The translations under genes and the position numbers were made by a program. The notes beneath the pieces were generated by a model. That model was not told where the DNA came from and searched no databases. It was given only the letters and a program-made list of their open reading frames with translations. Positions 17,173 through 25,141 of a DNA stretch of 64,000 nucleotides are shown piece by piece. Numbering within the stretch: the stretch's first letter is position 1; each line of letters begins with the position of its first letter. Where the stretch lies: the NCBI RefSeq assembly GCF_022637555.1, contig NZ_CP093342.1:2604001-2668000 (forward strand). The letters are read 5' to 3'. Origin of the DNA: Microbacterium sp. H1-D42. GTDB taxonomy: Bacteria; Actinomycetota; Actinomycetes; Actinomycetales; Microbacteriaceae.

Positions 17173-18555
17173 TCAGGCCCTCGACAGACCGTAGATCGGG
17201 CTCTTCGACTGCTCGACCTCGTGATCCGGCCCGAGCGGGATGCCGCTGCGGTCGCGCAGCAGGAGGGTCGCGATGAGACCCAGCACGGTCATGCCGGCGA
17301 GGTACCACGTGACGGCCTGCGTCGATCCGGTGGCCTGCACGATGGCCGTGGCGATGGTCGGGGCGAAGGCACCGCCGGCGATCGCGCCGATCGCGTACGA
17401 GATCGAGACCCCCGAGAAGCGGATGCTGGCCGGGAACAGCTCGGTGTAGAGCGCCGCCTGTGGACCGTACGTGAATCCGAGGCCGATCGTGAGGATCGCC
17501 AGGCCCGCGAACAGCAGCCCGACCTCGCCGGTGTTCACCAGCGGGAACAGCGTGAACACGCCGACGAGCTGCATGACCCAGCCGGCGATGTACGTGTTGC
17601 GACGGCCGATGCGGTCGCATACCCAGCCGGCCAGGAGGGTGGAGAGCAGCCAGGTGACGGCGGATCCGGCGACGGCCCAGAGCACCGGACCGCGTTCCAT
17701 CGCGAGCGCACCCTCGGGGTTGGTCGCGTAGCCCTGGATGTAGCCACCCGTGGTCATGTAGCCGACGGCGTTGTTTCCGGCGAAGACGAGTGCGGCGATG
17801 ATCACGAGCAGGGCGTGCTTCTTGAACAGCTGCACGATCGGCATCCGCGCCTCCTCCTTGCGCTCAGCGAGCTCGGCGAAGACGGGGCTCTCCTCGACAC
17901 GGCGCCGCACGTAGTACCCGACGAGGATCAGGACGACGCTGAGCAGGAACGGCACGCGCCACCCCCAGATGAGGAACTGCTCACCTGGAGCGATCGCGGT
18001 CATGATCGCCATCACGCCCGAGGCGAGCAGCAGACCCAGCGGCACACCGATCTGCGGCGATGCGCCGAAGATGCCGCGCTTGGTCCTCGGCGCGTGCTCG
18101 ACAGCCATGAGCACGGCGCCGCCCCACTCGCCGCCTGCCGAGATGCCCTGCAGGATGCGCAGCAGCACGAGCAGGATCGGAGCGGTGATGCCGATGGCCT
18201 CATAGGTGGGCAGCACACCGATCAAGGCGGTGGCCGCCCCCATCAGGATGAGCGTCCACATCAGCACGACCTTGCGACCGAGCTTGTCGCCGAAGTGTCC
18301 GGCGAGGAACGCGCCGAGCGGGCGGAACAGGAAGCTCACACCCACTGTCGCGAATGCGATCAGGGCGCTGTTCGCGCCGAGTGGAGCGAAGAAGAGCTGC
18401 CCGAAGACCAGGCCGACAGCCGTGGCGTAGATGAAGAAGTCGTACCACTCGACGGTGGTGCCGATCACGGTTGCGAACACCACCCGGCGGCGGTCGTGAG
18501 GGCTGGCGATGGTGCCTGTCGGCGTGAATCCTGGTGAACCGAGCTGATCGCTCAT
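17173..18555 (-). CDS. MFS transporter, metabolite:H+ symporter (MHS) family
   Basis: A 460-residue, 12-TM transporter. The MHS signature is seen in ATVIGTTVEWYDFFIYATA near residue 30, and the MFS motifs in GHFGDKLGRKVVL and WVCDRIGRRNTYI. MHS members import organic acids such as shikimate, alpha-ketoglutarate and hydroxybenzoates with protons. The ATG at 18555 has AAGGAG at spacing 5. It is divergent from the hpa operon and shares its control region, so uptake of an aromatic acid such as a hydroxyphenylacetate is the best inference. Confidence 0.88.
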   Translation of the reverse strand: MSDQLGSPGFTPTGTIASPHDRRRVVFATVIGTTVEWYDFFIYATAVGLVFGQLFFAPLGANSALIAFATVGVSFLFRPLGAFLAGHFGDKLGRKVVLMWTLILMGAATALIGVLPTYEAIGITAPILLVLLRILQGISAGGEWGGAVLMAVEHAPRTKRGIFGASPQIGVPLGLLLASGVMAIMTAIAPGEQFLIWGWRVPFLLSVVLILVGYYVRRRVEESPVFAELAERKEEARMPIVQLFKKHALLVIIAALVFAGNNAVGYMTTGGYIQGYATNPEGALAMERGPVLWAVAGSAVTWLLSTLLAGWVCDRIGRRNTYIAGWVMQLVGVFTLFPLVNTGEVGLLFAGLAILTIGLGFTYGPQAALYTELFPASIRFSGVSISYAIGAIAGGAFAPTIATAIVQATGSTQAVTWYLAGMTVLGLIATLLLRDRSGIPLGPDHEVEQSKSPIYGLSRA

Positions 18556-18614
18556 GATGCTCCTTGGACGGCGTTGTCGGATGGCAGCGATGACGCTTGC
18601 CACGGGGTGCTGTG

Positions 18615-18638
18615 ATCATATACGATTTCGAATACGAC
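18615..18638. promoter_or_regulatory. GntR-type operator candidate in the importer/hpa intergenic region
   Basis: ATCATATACGAT (18615-18626) matches the palindrome at 14352 in 11 of 12 positions. It is followed at once by TTCGAATACGAC, which agrees with it at 8 of 12. The site lies 60 bp before the importer start and 63 bp before the hpa operon start. The regulator encoded at 20173 is the likely ligand. Confidence 0.5.
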
Positions 18639-18688
18639 GCACAAGGCACCGTCCGGAGGTGCCCCACCAGCGCGAGGAGGCGCCCCCA

Positions 18689-20176
18689 GTGACTGAGATC
18701 GACCGCCCAGGCAAGATCATCGCGATCCACCTCAACTACCTCTCGCGTGCCGAGCAGCGCGGCCGTCGCCCGGCCGCCCCCTCCTACTTCTTCAAGCCCG
18801 CGAGCTCCGTGTCCGGCACAGACGGCACGGTGGAGCGCCCGGCCGGCACCGAACTGCTGGCCTTCGAAGGCGAGATCGCCCTGATCATCGGCACCCCGGC
18901 CCGGCGCGTCTCCGCGGCAGATGCCTGGTCGCACGTGGCGTCGGTGACAGCATCCAACGACCTCGGCCTGTACGACCTGCGCGCGAACGACAAGGGCTCG
19001 AACGTGCGCTCCAAGGGCGGCGACGGCTTCACGCCGATCGGCCCCGACCTCATCGACGCGGCGTCCGTCGACCCTGCCGCCCTGCGCGTCCGCGCCTGGG
19101 TCAATGGCGAGCTCGCACAGGACGACAGCACGTCCGGTCTGCTCTTCCCGCTCCCCCAGCTGGTCGCCGATCTCTCGCAGCACTTCACGCTCGAACCGGG
19201 TGATGTCATCCTCGCCGGCACACCGGCCGGCTCCAGCGTGATCGTGCCTGGTGACGTCGTCGAGATCGAGGTGGATGCCCCTGATGCTCCTGGCACCCCC
19301 TCGTCGGGGCGCCTTCGCACCACGGTGACGCAGGGCGAGACGCCGTTCGACCCCGCGCTCGGCTCGATGCCGGCCGTAGACGATCTGCAGCGCGCCGAGG
19401 CCTGGGGCTCGCGGGAAGCTGCCGGGCTGCCGCCGGCCGAAGCGAAGCCCACCCTCTCCCCCGAGCTGCGCGCCAAGCTGCTCGAGGCGCCGACCGCCGG
19501 ACTCTCCAGCCAGCTGCGCAAGCGCGGCCTGCACGCCTGCTTCATCGACGGACTCTCGGCCAACATCGCCGGCGCGAAGATCGCGGGCACAGCCAAGACG
19601 CTGCGTTTCGTCCCCGCCCGCGAAGATCTCTTCAAGAGCCACGGCGGCGGCTACAACGCCCAGAAGCGCGCGTTCGACGCCGTGGACGAGGGTGAGATCA
19701 TCGTCATCGAGGCTCGCGGCGACGCGAGCACCGGAACCCTCGGCGACATCCTCGCACTGCGCGCCAAGACGCGCGGCGCTGCCGGCGTCGTCACCGACGG
19801 CGGCGTGCGCGACTTCGACGCGGTCGCCGAGATCGGACTGCCGGTGTTCTCGAAGGGCGCACACCCCTCGGTGCTCGGCCGCAAGCACGTGCCGTGGGAG
19901 TTCGATGTGACCATCGGCTGCGGCGGCGCCACCGTGCAGCCAGGCGACGTGATCGTCGGCGACGGCGACGGCGTGATCGTGATCCCGGCGCATCTCGCCG
20001 AGGAGGTCGCCGACGCCGCGCTCGCGCAAGAGGACGAGGATGCCTGGATCGCCGAGCAGGTGGCGGCCGGCCACCCCGTCGACGGACTGTTCCCGATGAA
20101 CGCCGAGTGGCGGGCACGCTACGACCAGCGGGAGCGCGCATGCGGTGCGCTGAGCGAGCGGAGCGAGACGAAGTGA
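18689..20176 (+). CDS. Fusion: fumarylacetoacetate hydrolase-like domain + RraA-like domain (HpaG-type step)
   Basis: A 495-residue protein with a GTG start and a strong GAGGAGG site 8 nt upstream. Residues about 10-225 are a FAH-fold domain (FEGEIALIIG, ASNDLGLYDL, GFTPIGP, VILAGTPAGSS), as in HpaG/HHDD isomerase. After a linker, residues about 255-475 are an RraA/DlpA-like domain (GVVTDGGVRDFDAV, GDGDGVIVIP). Enterobacterial HpaG has two FAH repeats, one decarboxylating 5-oxopent-3-ene-1,2,5-tricarboxylate and one isomerising its product. Here the RraA fold, whose relatives are metal-dependent aldolases and oxaloacetate decarboxylases, replaces one repeat. It is the first gene of the hpa operon. 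The last residues (LSERSETK) come from a repeat-like GAGCGAGCGGAGCGAG stretch. Confidence 0.85.
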   Translation: MTEIDRPGKIIAIHLNYLSRAEQRGRRPAAPSYFFKPASSVSGTDGTVERPAGTELLAFEGEIALIIGTPARRVSAADAWSHVASVTASNDLGLYDLRANDKGSNVRSKGGDGFTPIGPDLIDAASVDPAALRVRAWVNGELAQDDSTSGLLFPLPQLVADLSQHFTLEPGDVILAGTPAGSSVIVPGDVVEIEVDAPDAPGTPSSGRLRTTVTQGETPFDPALGSMPAVDDLQRAEAWGSREAAGLPPAEAKPTLSPELRAKLLEAPTAGLSSQLRKRGLHACFIDGLSANIAGAKIAGTAKTLRFVPAREDLFKSHGGGYNAQKRAFDAVDEGEIIVIEARGDASTGTLGDILALRAKTRGAAGVVTDGGVRDFDAVAEIGLPVFSKGAHPSVLGRKHVPWEFDVTIGCGGATVQPGDVIVGDGDGVIVIPAHLAEEVADAALAQEDEDAWIAEQVAAGHPVDGLFPMNAEWRARYDQRERACGALSERSETK

Positions 20177-20850
20177 CCGCCGTGCGCGAGGCGAGCAAAT
20201 CCGAGCAGGCCTACGTCTGGTTGCGCGGACGCATCTCCTCGCACGCCTACGGACCCGGATACCGACTGGTGCTCGGTTCGATCGCAGACGAGCTGCAGAT
20301 GAGCGTCGTGCCGGTGCGCGAGGCCATCCGCCGCCTCGAAGCCGAGGGTCTGGTCACCTTCCAGCGCAATGTCGGCGCACACGTGTCGCTGGTGGACGAG
20401 AGCGAGTACGCGCACACCATGCAGACGCTCGGACTGGTCGAAGGCGCCGCCACCGCACTGTCGGCGCCGCTGCTCGACGTGGCCGCACTCGACCGCGCCG
20501 AAGAGATCAACGATCGCATGCGGGATCTGCTCGAGCACTTCGACGCGCATCGCTTCACGCAGCTCAATCGCGACTTCCACTCAGTGCTGTACGAACCGTG
20601 CCCGAACCCGCACATCCTCGACCTCGTGCACCGAGGGTGGGCCCGGCTCTCGGGCATCCGAGACACCACCTTCGCGTTCGTGCCGGGCCGCGCACGGGAG
20701 TCGGTCGAAGAGCACTCCGAACTCATCCAACTGCTGCGCAACGGCGCGACACCTCTGAACATCGAGTTGTCCGCACGACACCACCGCTGGCGCACCATGG
20801 AGGCTTTCCTCGCCTCGCGCCACCCACACCACACCGAAGAAGGACGATGA
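20173..20850 (+). CDS. GntR-family regulator, FadR/FCD subfamily, of the hpa operon
   Basis: A 225-residue regulator. The winged helix lies at about residues 8-75 (GSIADELQMSVVPVREAIRRLEAEGLVTFQRNVGAHVS). The all-helical FCD effector domain follows, with metal-ligand-like positions (NRDFHSVLYE, HSELIQLLRNG, ARHHRWR). The GTG start overlaps the stop of the fusion gene (GTGA), and its own stop overlaps the hpaE start. It therefore lies inside the operon it presumably represses. Candidate operators with GTATAC/ATATAC cores are at 14352 and 18615. Confidence 0.9.
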   Translation: MTAVREASKSEQAYVWLRGRISSHAYGPGYRLVLGSIADELQMSVVPVREAIRRLEAEGLVTFQRNVGAHVSLVDESEYAHTMQTLGLVEGAATALSAPLLDVAALDRAEEINDRMRDLLEHFDAHRFTQLNRDFHSVLYEPCPNPHILDLVHRGWARLSGIRDTTFAFVPGRARESVEEHSELIQLLRNGATPLNIELSARHHRWRTMEAFLASRHPHHTEEGR

Positions 20851-22346
20851 TGACCGACGTGTACACCCCGGCAGACCTGCCGGCGAAGATCCAGCACTAC
20901 ATCGACGGTGAATTCGTCGACTCCGTCGACGGCGACACGTTCGAGGTGCTGAACCCCGTCACGAACGAGACGTACGTGCACGCCGCGGCGGGCAAGAAGG
21001 CCGACATCGACCTGGCCGTCGCCGCCGCGCGTCGCGCTTTCACCGAGGGCCCCTGGCCGCGGATGCTGCCGCGCGAGCGCTCCAGGGTGCTGCACCGCAT
21101 CGCCGACATCGTCGAGTCGCGAGACGCGCGTCTGGCAGAGCTGGAGTCCTTCGACTCTGGCCTGCCGATCACCCAGGCCCTGGGTCAGGCCAGGCGCGCC
21201 GCCGAGAACTTCCGCTTCTTCGCGGACCTGATCGTCGCGCAGTCCGATGACGCCTACAAGGTGCCCGGCAAGCAGATCAACTACGTCAACCGCAAGCCGA
21301 TCGGCGTCGCCGGCCTGATCACCCCGTGGAACACGCCGTTCATGCTCGAGTCGTGGAAGCTCGGGCCGGCACTGGCCACCGGCAACACCGTCGTGCTCAA
21401 GCCCGCCGAGTTCACGCCGCTTTCGGCCTCGCTGTGGGCCGGGATCTTCGAAGAAGCCGGACTGCCCAAGGGCGTCTTCAACCTCGTCAACGGACTCGGC
21501 GAGGACGCCGGCGATGCGCTGGTGAAGCACCCAGAGGTGCCGCTGATCTCGTTCACCGGCGAGAGCAGCACCGGGCAACTGATCTTCGGCAACGCGGCTC
21601 CGTTCCTCAAGGGGCTGTCGATGGAGCTGGGCGGCAAGAGCCCGGCGATCGTGTTCGAGGACGCAGATCTCGACCTGGCGATCGACGCCTGCATCTTCGG
21701 CGTCTTCTCGCTCAACGGCGAGCGCTGCACCGCCGGCTCCCGCATCCTGGTGCAGCGGTCGGTGTACGACGAGTTCGTCGAGCGCTACGCCGCCCAGGCG
21801 CAGCGCGTGAAGGTCGGCATGCCGCACGATCCGACCACCGAAGTCGGCGCACTCGTGCATCCGGAGCACTTCGCGAAGGTGATGAGCTACGTCGAGCTCG
21901 GCAAGAGCGAGGGCCGTCTGGTCGCCGGCGGCGGCCGCCCCGACGCGTTCCCCGAGGGCAACTTCGTGCAGCCGACCGTCTTCGCCGACGTGCCGTCGGA
22001 CGCCCGCATCTTCCAGGAGGAGATCTTCGGACCGGTCGTCGCGATCACCCCGTTCGACACGTACGACGAAGCCCTCGCGCTCGCCAACAACACCAAGTAC
22101 GGCCTCGCCGCGTACGTCTGGACGAACGATCTGAAGGGCGGCGTCAACTTCGCCCAGTCCGTCGAGGCCGGAATGGTGTGGCTGAACTCGAACAACGTGC
22201 GCGACCTGCGCACCCCGTTCGGCGGCGTGAAGGCATCCGGTCTCGGCCACGAGGGCGGCTACCGCTCGATCGACTTCTACACCGATCAGCAGAGTGTGCA
22301 CATCACGCTCGGCGAACCCCACAACCCCACCTTCGGAAAGCACTAG
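20850..22346 (+). CDS. hpaE: 5-carboxymethyl-2-hydroxymuconate semialdehyde dehydrogenase
   Basis: A 498-residue aldehyde dehydrogenase. The catalytic Glu is in LSMELGGKSPAI and the catalytic Cys in NGERCTAGSRI; PFGGVKASGLGHEGG is at the C-terminus. It oxidises the ring-cleavage product of homoprotocatechuate to 5-carboxymethyl-2-hydroxymuconate with NAD+. Two adjacent ATGs exist. I chose 20850, which is 5 nt from AAGGA; 20847 would be only 2 nt away. The family assignment is supported by the next gene, hpaD, and by length. It is coupled to gntR by overlap. Confidence 0.92.
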   Translation: MTDVYTPADLPAKIQHYIDGEFVDSVDGDTFEVLNPVTNETYVHAAAGKKADIDLAVAAARRAFTEGPWPRMLPRERSRVLHRIADIVESRDARLAELESFDSGLPITQALGQARRAAENFRFFADLIVAQSDDAYKVPGKQINYVNRKPIGVAGLITPWNTPFMLESWKLGPALATGNTVVLKPAEFTPLSASLWAGIFEEAGLPKGVFNLVNGLGEDAGDALVKHPEVPLISFTGESSTGQLIFGNAAPFLKGLSMELGGKSPAIVFEDADLDLAIDACIFGVFSLNGERCTAGSRILVQRSVYDEFVERYAAQAQRVKVGMPHDPTTEVGALVHPEHFAKVMSYVELGKSEGRLVAGGGRPDAFPEGNFVQPTVFADVPSDARIFQEEIFGPVVAITPFDTYDEALALANNTKYGLAAYVWTNDLKGGVNFAQSVEAGMVWLNSNNVRDLRTPFGGVKASGLGHEGGYRSIDFYTDQQSVHITLGEPHNPTFGKH

Positions 22347-22360
22347 GCAAGGACGCTGAC

Positions 22361-23542
22361 ATGACCAACCGCACCGACTCGACACATCGCGCAGGCATGA
22401 CGCTCACCTCCTCGGGCTTCTACGTGAGCCAGGAGTCGAACATCCGCGCCGACAACCCTGTGGCGACCCCGACCAGCACCCCGCCCGACATCCTGCGCTG
22501 CGCGTACATGGAGCTCGTGGTCACCGACCTCGCGGCCTCCCGCGAGTTCTACGCCGATGTGCTGGGGCTGTACGTCACCGCTGAAGACGACGAGGCGATC
22601 TACCTGCGCTCCACAGAGGAGTTCATCCACCACAACCTGGTGCTGCGCAAGGGACCGATCGCGGCTGTCGCCGCGTTCTCGTACCGGGTGCGCTCGGCTG
22701 AGGACCTCGACCGGGCCGTGGAGTTCTACCATCAGCTCGGCTGCGAGGTGCGCCGGGCTCCGGAGGGCTTCGTGAAGGGCATCGGCGACTCGGTGCGCGT
22801 CGTCGACCCTCTGGGCTTCCCGTACGAGTTCTTCTACGAGACCACGCACGTCGAGCGCCTGTCATGGCGCTACGACCTGCACACGCCGGGCGAGCTGGTG
22901 CGCCTGGACCACTTCAACCAGGTCACCCCCGACGTGCCGCGCGCCGTGCGCCACTACCAGGACCTCGGCTTCCGCGTCACGGAGGACATCCAGGATGAAG
23001 AGGGCACCGTGTACGCGGCGTGGATGCGACGTAAGCCCACCGTGCACGACACCGCCGCCACCGGCGGTGACGGCCCGCGCATGCACCACGTCGCCTTCGC
23101 GACGCACGAGAAGCACAACATCCTCGCCATCTGCGACAAGCTCGGCGCGCTCCGCCGATCGGATGCCATCGAGCGGGGTCCAGGTCGCCACGGCGTCAGC
23201 AACGCGTTCTACCTCTACCTGCGCGACCCCGACGGTCACCGCGTGGAGATCTACACGCAGGACTACTACACCGGCGACCCCGACAACCCCGTCATCACCT
23301 GGGATGTGCACGACAACCAGCGTCGCGACTGGTGGGGCAACCCGGTCGTGCCCTCGTGGTACACCGACGCCTCGCTCGTGCTGGATCTGGACGGCAACCC
23401 GCAGCCGGTCATCGCCCGCACCGATGACAGCGAGATGGCCGTCACGATCGGCGCGGACGGGTTCTCGTACACCCGCCCTGACGACACGTCGGAGATGCCG
23501 GAGTGGAAGCAGGGCGAGTACAAGCTTGGACACCAGCTGTGA
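22361..23542 (+). CDS. hpaD: 3,4-dihydroxyphenylacetate (homoprotocatechuate) 2,3-dioxygenase
   Basis: A 393-residue type I (vicinal oxygen chelate) extradiol dioxygenase that opens the ring of homoprotocatechuate next to its hydroxyls. The segments LDHFNQVTPDVPR, MHHVAFATHEKHNI and VEIYTQDYYTGDPDNP carry the 2-His-1-Glu metal ligands. They closely match what I recall of the Brevibacterium fuscum and Arthrobacter enzymes, which use Fe or Mn respectively. The metal used here cannot be read from sequence. The first 35 residues are a Thr/Ser-rich extension before the first VOC module; internal Met13 (MTLTSSGFY) is an alternative start. The stop overlaps the hpaH start (GTGA). Confidence 0.94.
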   Translation: MTNRTDSTHRAGMTLTSSGFYVSQESNIRADNPVATPTSTPPDILRCAYMELVVTDLAASREFYADVLGLYVTAEDDEAIYLRSTEEFIHHNLVLRKGPIAAVAAFSYRVRSAEDLDRAVEFYHQLGCEVRRAPEGFVKGIGDSVRVVDPLGFPYEFFYETTHVERLSWRYDLHTPGELVRLDHFNQVTPDVPRAVRHYQDLGFRVTEDIQDEEGTVYAAWMRRKPTVHDTAATGGDGPRMHHVAFATHEKHNILAICDKLGALRRSDAIERGPGRHGVSNAFYLYLRDPDGHRVEIYTQDYYTGDPDNPVITWDVHDNQRRDWWGNPVVPSWYTDASLVLDLDGNPQPVIARTDDSEMAVTIGADGFSYTRPDDTSEMPEWKQGEYKLGHQL

Positions 23543-24327
23543 CTCTGCCCGCTGCGACCATCGCCGACCTCGCGGCCGAGCTGGCAGAGGCTGAGCGCAC
23601 GCGCGGCGTGATGCCGCGCATCACTGCTCGGCATCCGGACGCCACGATCGAGGACTCCTACGCGATCCAGGGTGTCTGGCGTGACGCCCAGATCGCCGCG
23701 GGGCGCAGGCTCGTCGGTCGCAAGATCGGACTGACCTCGAAGGCCATGCAGCAGGCCACAGGCATCAGCGAGCCGGACTACGGCGTGATGTTCGACGACA
23801 CCGTCTACGCCTCAGGGTTGGAGATCCCCTTCGATCACTTCTCGAACGTGCGCATCGAGGTCGAGCTGGCGTTCATGCTGAAGGCCCCGCTCGAGGGGCC
23901 GGACTGCACACTCGACGACGCTCTGAACGCGATCGACTACGCCGTGCCGGCGCTCGAGGTGCTCAACTCGCACATCGAGCTCGAGGGCCGCACGATCGTC
24001 GACACGATCAGCGACAACGCCGCATACGGTGCGATGGTGCTCGGCGACGTGCACCTGCGTCCAGACGAGATCGACCTGCGCTGGGTGCCTGGTGTGCTCT
24101 CGCGCAACGGTCAGATCGAGGAGACCGGGGTCGCCGCTGGCGTGCTCGGGCATCCCGCGACCGGCGTCGCGTGGCTGGCGAACAAGTTCCACCAGCACGG
24201 CGCACGGCTGGAGGCGGGTGAGCTGATCCTGGCAGGATCGTTCACACGGCCGATGTGGGTCGAGCGCGGCGATGAAGTGCTGTGCGACTACCGCGAGATG
24301 GGAACCATTTCATGCCGCTTCGTCTAG
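23539..24327 (+). CDS. hpaH: 2-oxo-hept-3-ene-1,7-dioate hydratase
   Basis: A 262-residue member of the HpaH/MhpD hydratase family, a FAH-fold relative. Visible are [12 protein letters not shown], the acidic metal-site segments IEVELAFML and VPALEVLNS, and [13 protein letters not shown]. It adds water to 2-oxohept-3-ene-1,7-dioate to give 4-hydroxy-2-oxoheptane-1,7-dioate using a divalent metal. The GTG start overlaps the hpaD stop, and its own 3' end overlaps hpaI by 16 bp, so translation is coupled along the operon. Confidence 0.93.
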   Translation: MTLPAATIADLAAELAEAERTRGVMPRITARHPDATIEDSYAIQGVWRDAQIAAGRRLVGRKIGLTSKAMQQATGISEPDYGVMFDDTVYASGLEIPFDHFSNVRIEVELAFMLKAPLEGPDCTLDDALNAIDYAVPALEVLNSHIELEGRTIVDTISDNAAYGAMVLGDVHLRPDEIDLRWVPGVLSRNGQIEETGVAAGVLGHPATGVAWLANKFHQHGARLEAGELILAGSFTRPMWVERGDEVLCDYREMGTISCRFV

Positions 24328-25115
24328 AGTCCACGTTCCGCGACAGGCTCGCGGACGCCGACCGCCCACTGATCGGCATGTGGCTGAGCACCGGCTCTCT
24401 CCTGAACGCCGAGATCTGCGCCGGTTCCGGGCTGGACTGGCTGCTGATCGACATGGAGCACGGCCCGAACACTCTCACCACTGTGCAGCAGCAGCTGCAG
24501 GTGATCGCCGCGTACCCGGTGACCGCCGTCGTGCGCGTGCCGGTGAACGACGCCGTGGTCATCAAGCAGGTGCTGGATGCCGGTGCGCAGAACCTGCTCG
24601 TGCCGATGGTCGCCTCGGCCGACGAGGCGCGGGCGGCGGTCGCCGCCGTGCGCTATCCGCCGGAGGGCGTCCGCGGCGTCGGCTCGGCGCTGGCCCGCAG
24701 CGGCCGCTGGGGTCGGGTCGCCGGGTACGTGCCGAGTGCGTCCGAGACGATCTCGCTGCTCGTGCAGATCGAGTCGTCGGATGCCGTGGATGCCGCCGCC
24801 GAGATCATCGCGGTCGACGGCGTCGACGGCGTGCTGGTGGGTCCTGCGGACCTGGCTGCGTCCATGGGCGTGCCTGGTCAGCAATGGCATCCCGATGTGC
24901 TGGCGGCCGCTCACCGGGTGTTCGATCTCGTGCACGACGCCGGCAAGAAGGTCGGTGTGAACGCCTTCGACCCGAAGATGGCGGACGAGTACATGGCCGC
25001 CGGTGCCGACTTCGTCTCGGTCAGCGCCGACGTGACGCTGCTGGCACGGGGTTCCGAGGCTCTCGCCGCGCGCTTCATCCCGGCATCCGACGGCAGCGCG
25101 GCCGACGCGTACTGA
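24312..25115 (+). CDS. hpaI: 4-hydroxy-2-oxoheptane-1,7-dioate aldolase (HpcH/HpaI family)
   Basis: A 267-residue class II pyruvate aldolase. The conserved blocks are GMWLSTGS, DWLLIDMEHGPN (catalytic and metal region), LVPMVASADEARAA, VGPADLAASMG and a Glu-containing VQIESSDA. It cleaves the last pathway intermediate to pyruvate and succinate semialdehyde. The ATG at 24312 lies inside hpaH. It is the final gene of the operon; no succinate-semialdehyde dehydrogenase follows, so that step must be encoded elsewhere. Confidence 0.93.
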   Translation: MPLRLESTFRDRLADADRPLIGMWLSTGSLLNAEICAGSGLDWLLIDMEHGPNTLTTVQQQLQVIAAYPVTAVVRVPVNDAVVIKQVLDAGAQNLLVPMVASADEARAAVAAVRYPPEGVRGVGSALARSGRWGRVAGYVPSASETISLLVQIESSDAVDAAAEIIAVDGVDGVLVGPADLAASMGVPGQQWHPDVLAAAHRVFDLVHDAGKKVGVNAFDPKMADEYMAAGADFVSVSADVTLLARGSEALAARFIPASDGSAADAY

Positions 25116-25141
25116 CCCCCACTGACGCTCGGTGCGCCGCA

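Noticed and set aside
18554..18688. N-terminal extension of the FAH-RraA protein from upstream start codons
   Set aside because: The extension has no family similarity, overlaps the operator region and the divergent transporter start. GTG 18689 has a strong GAGGAGG site.
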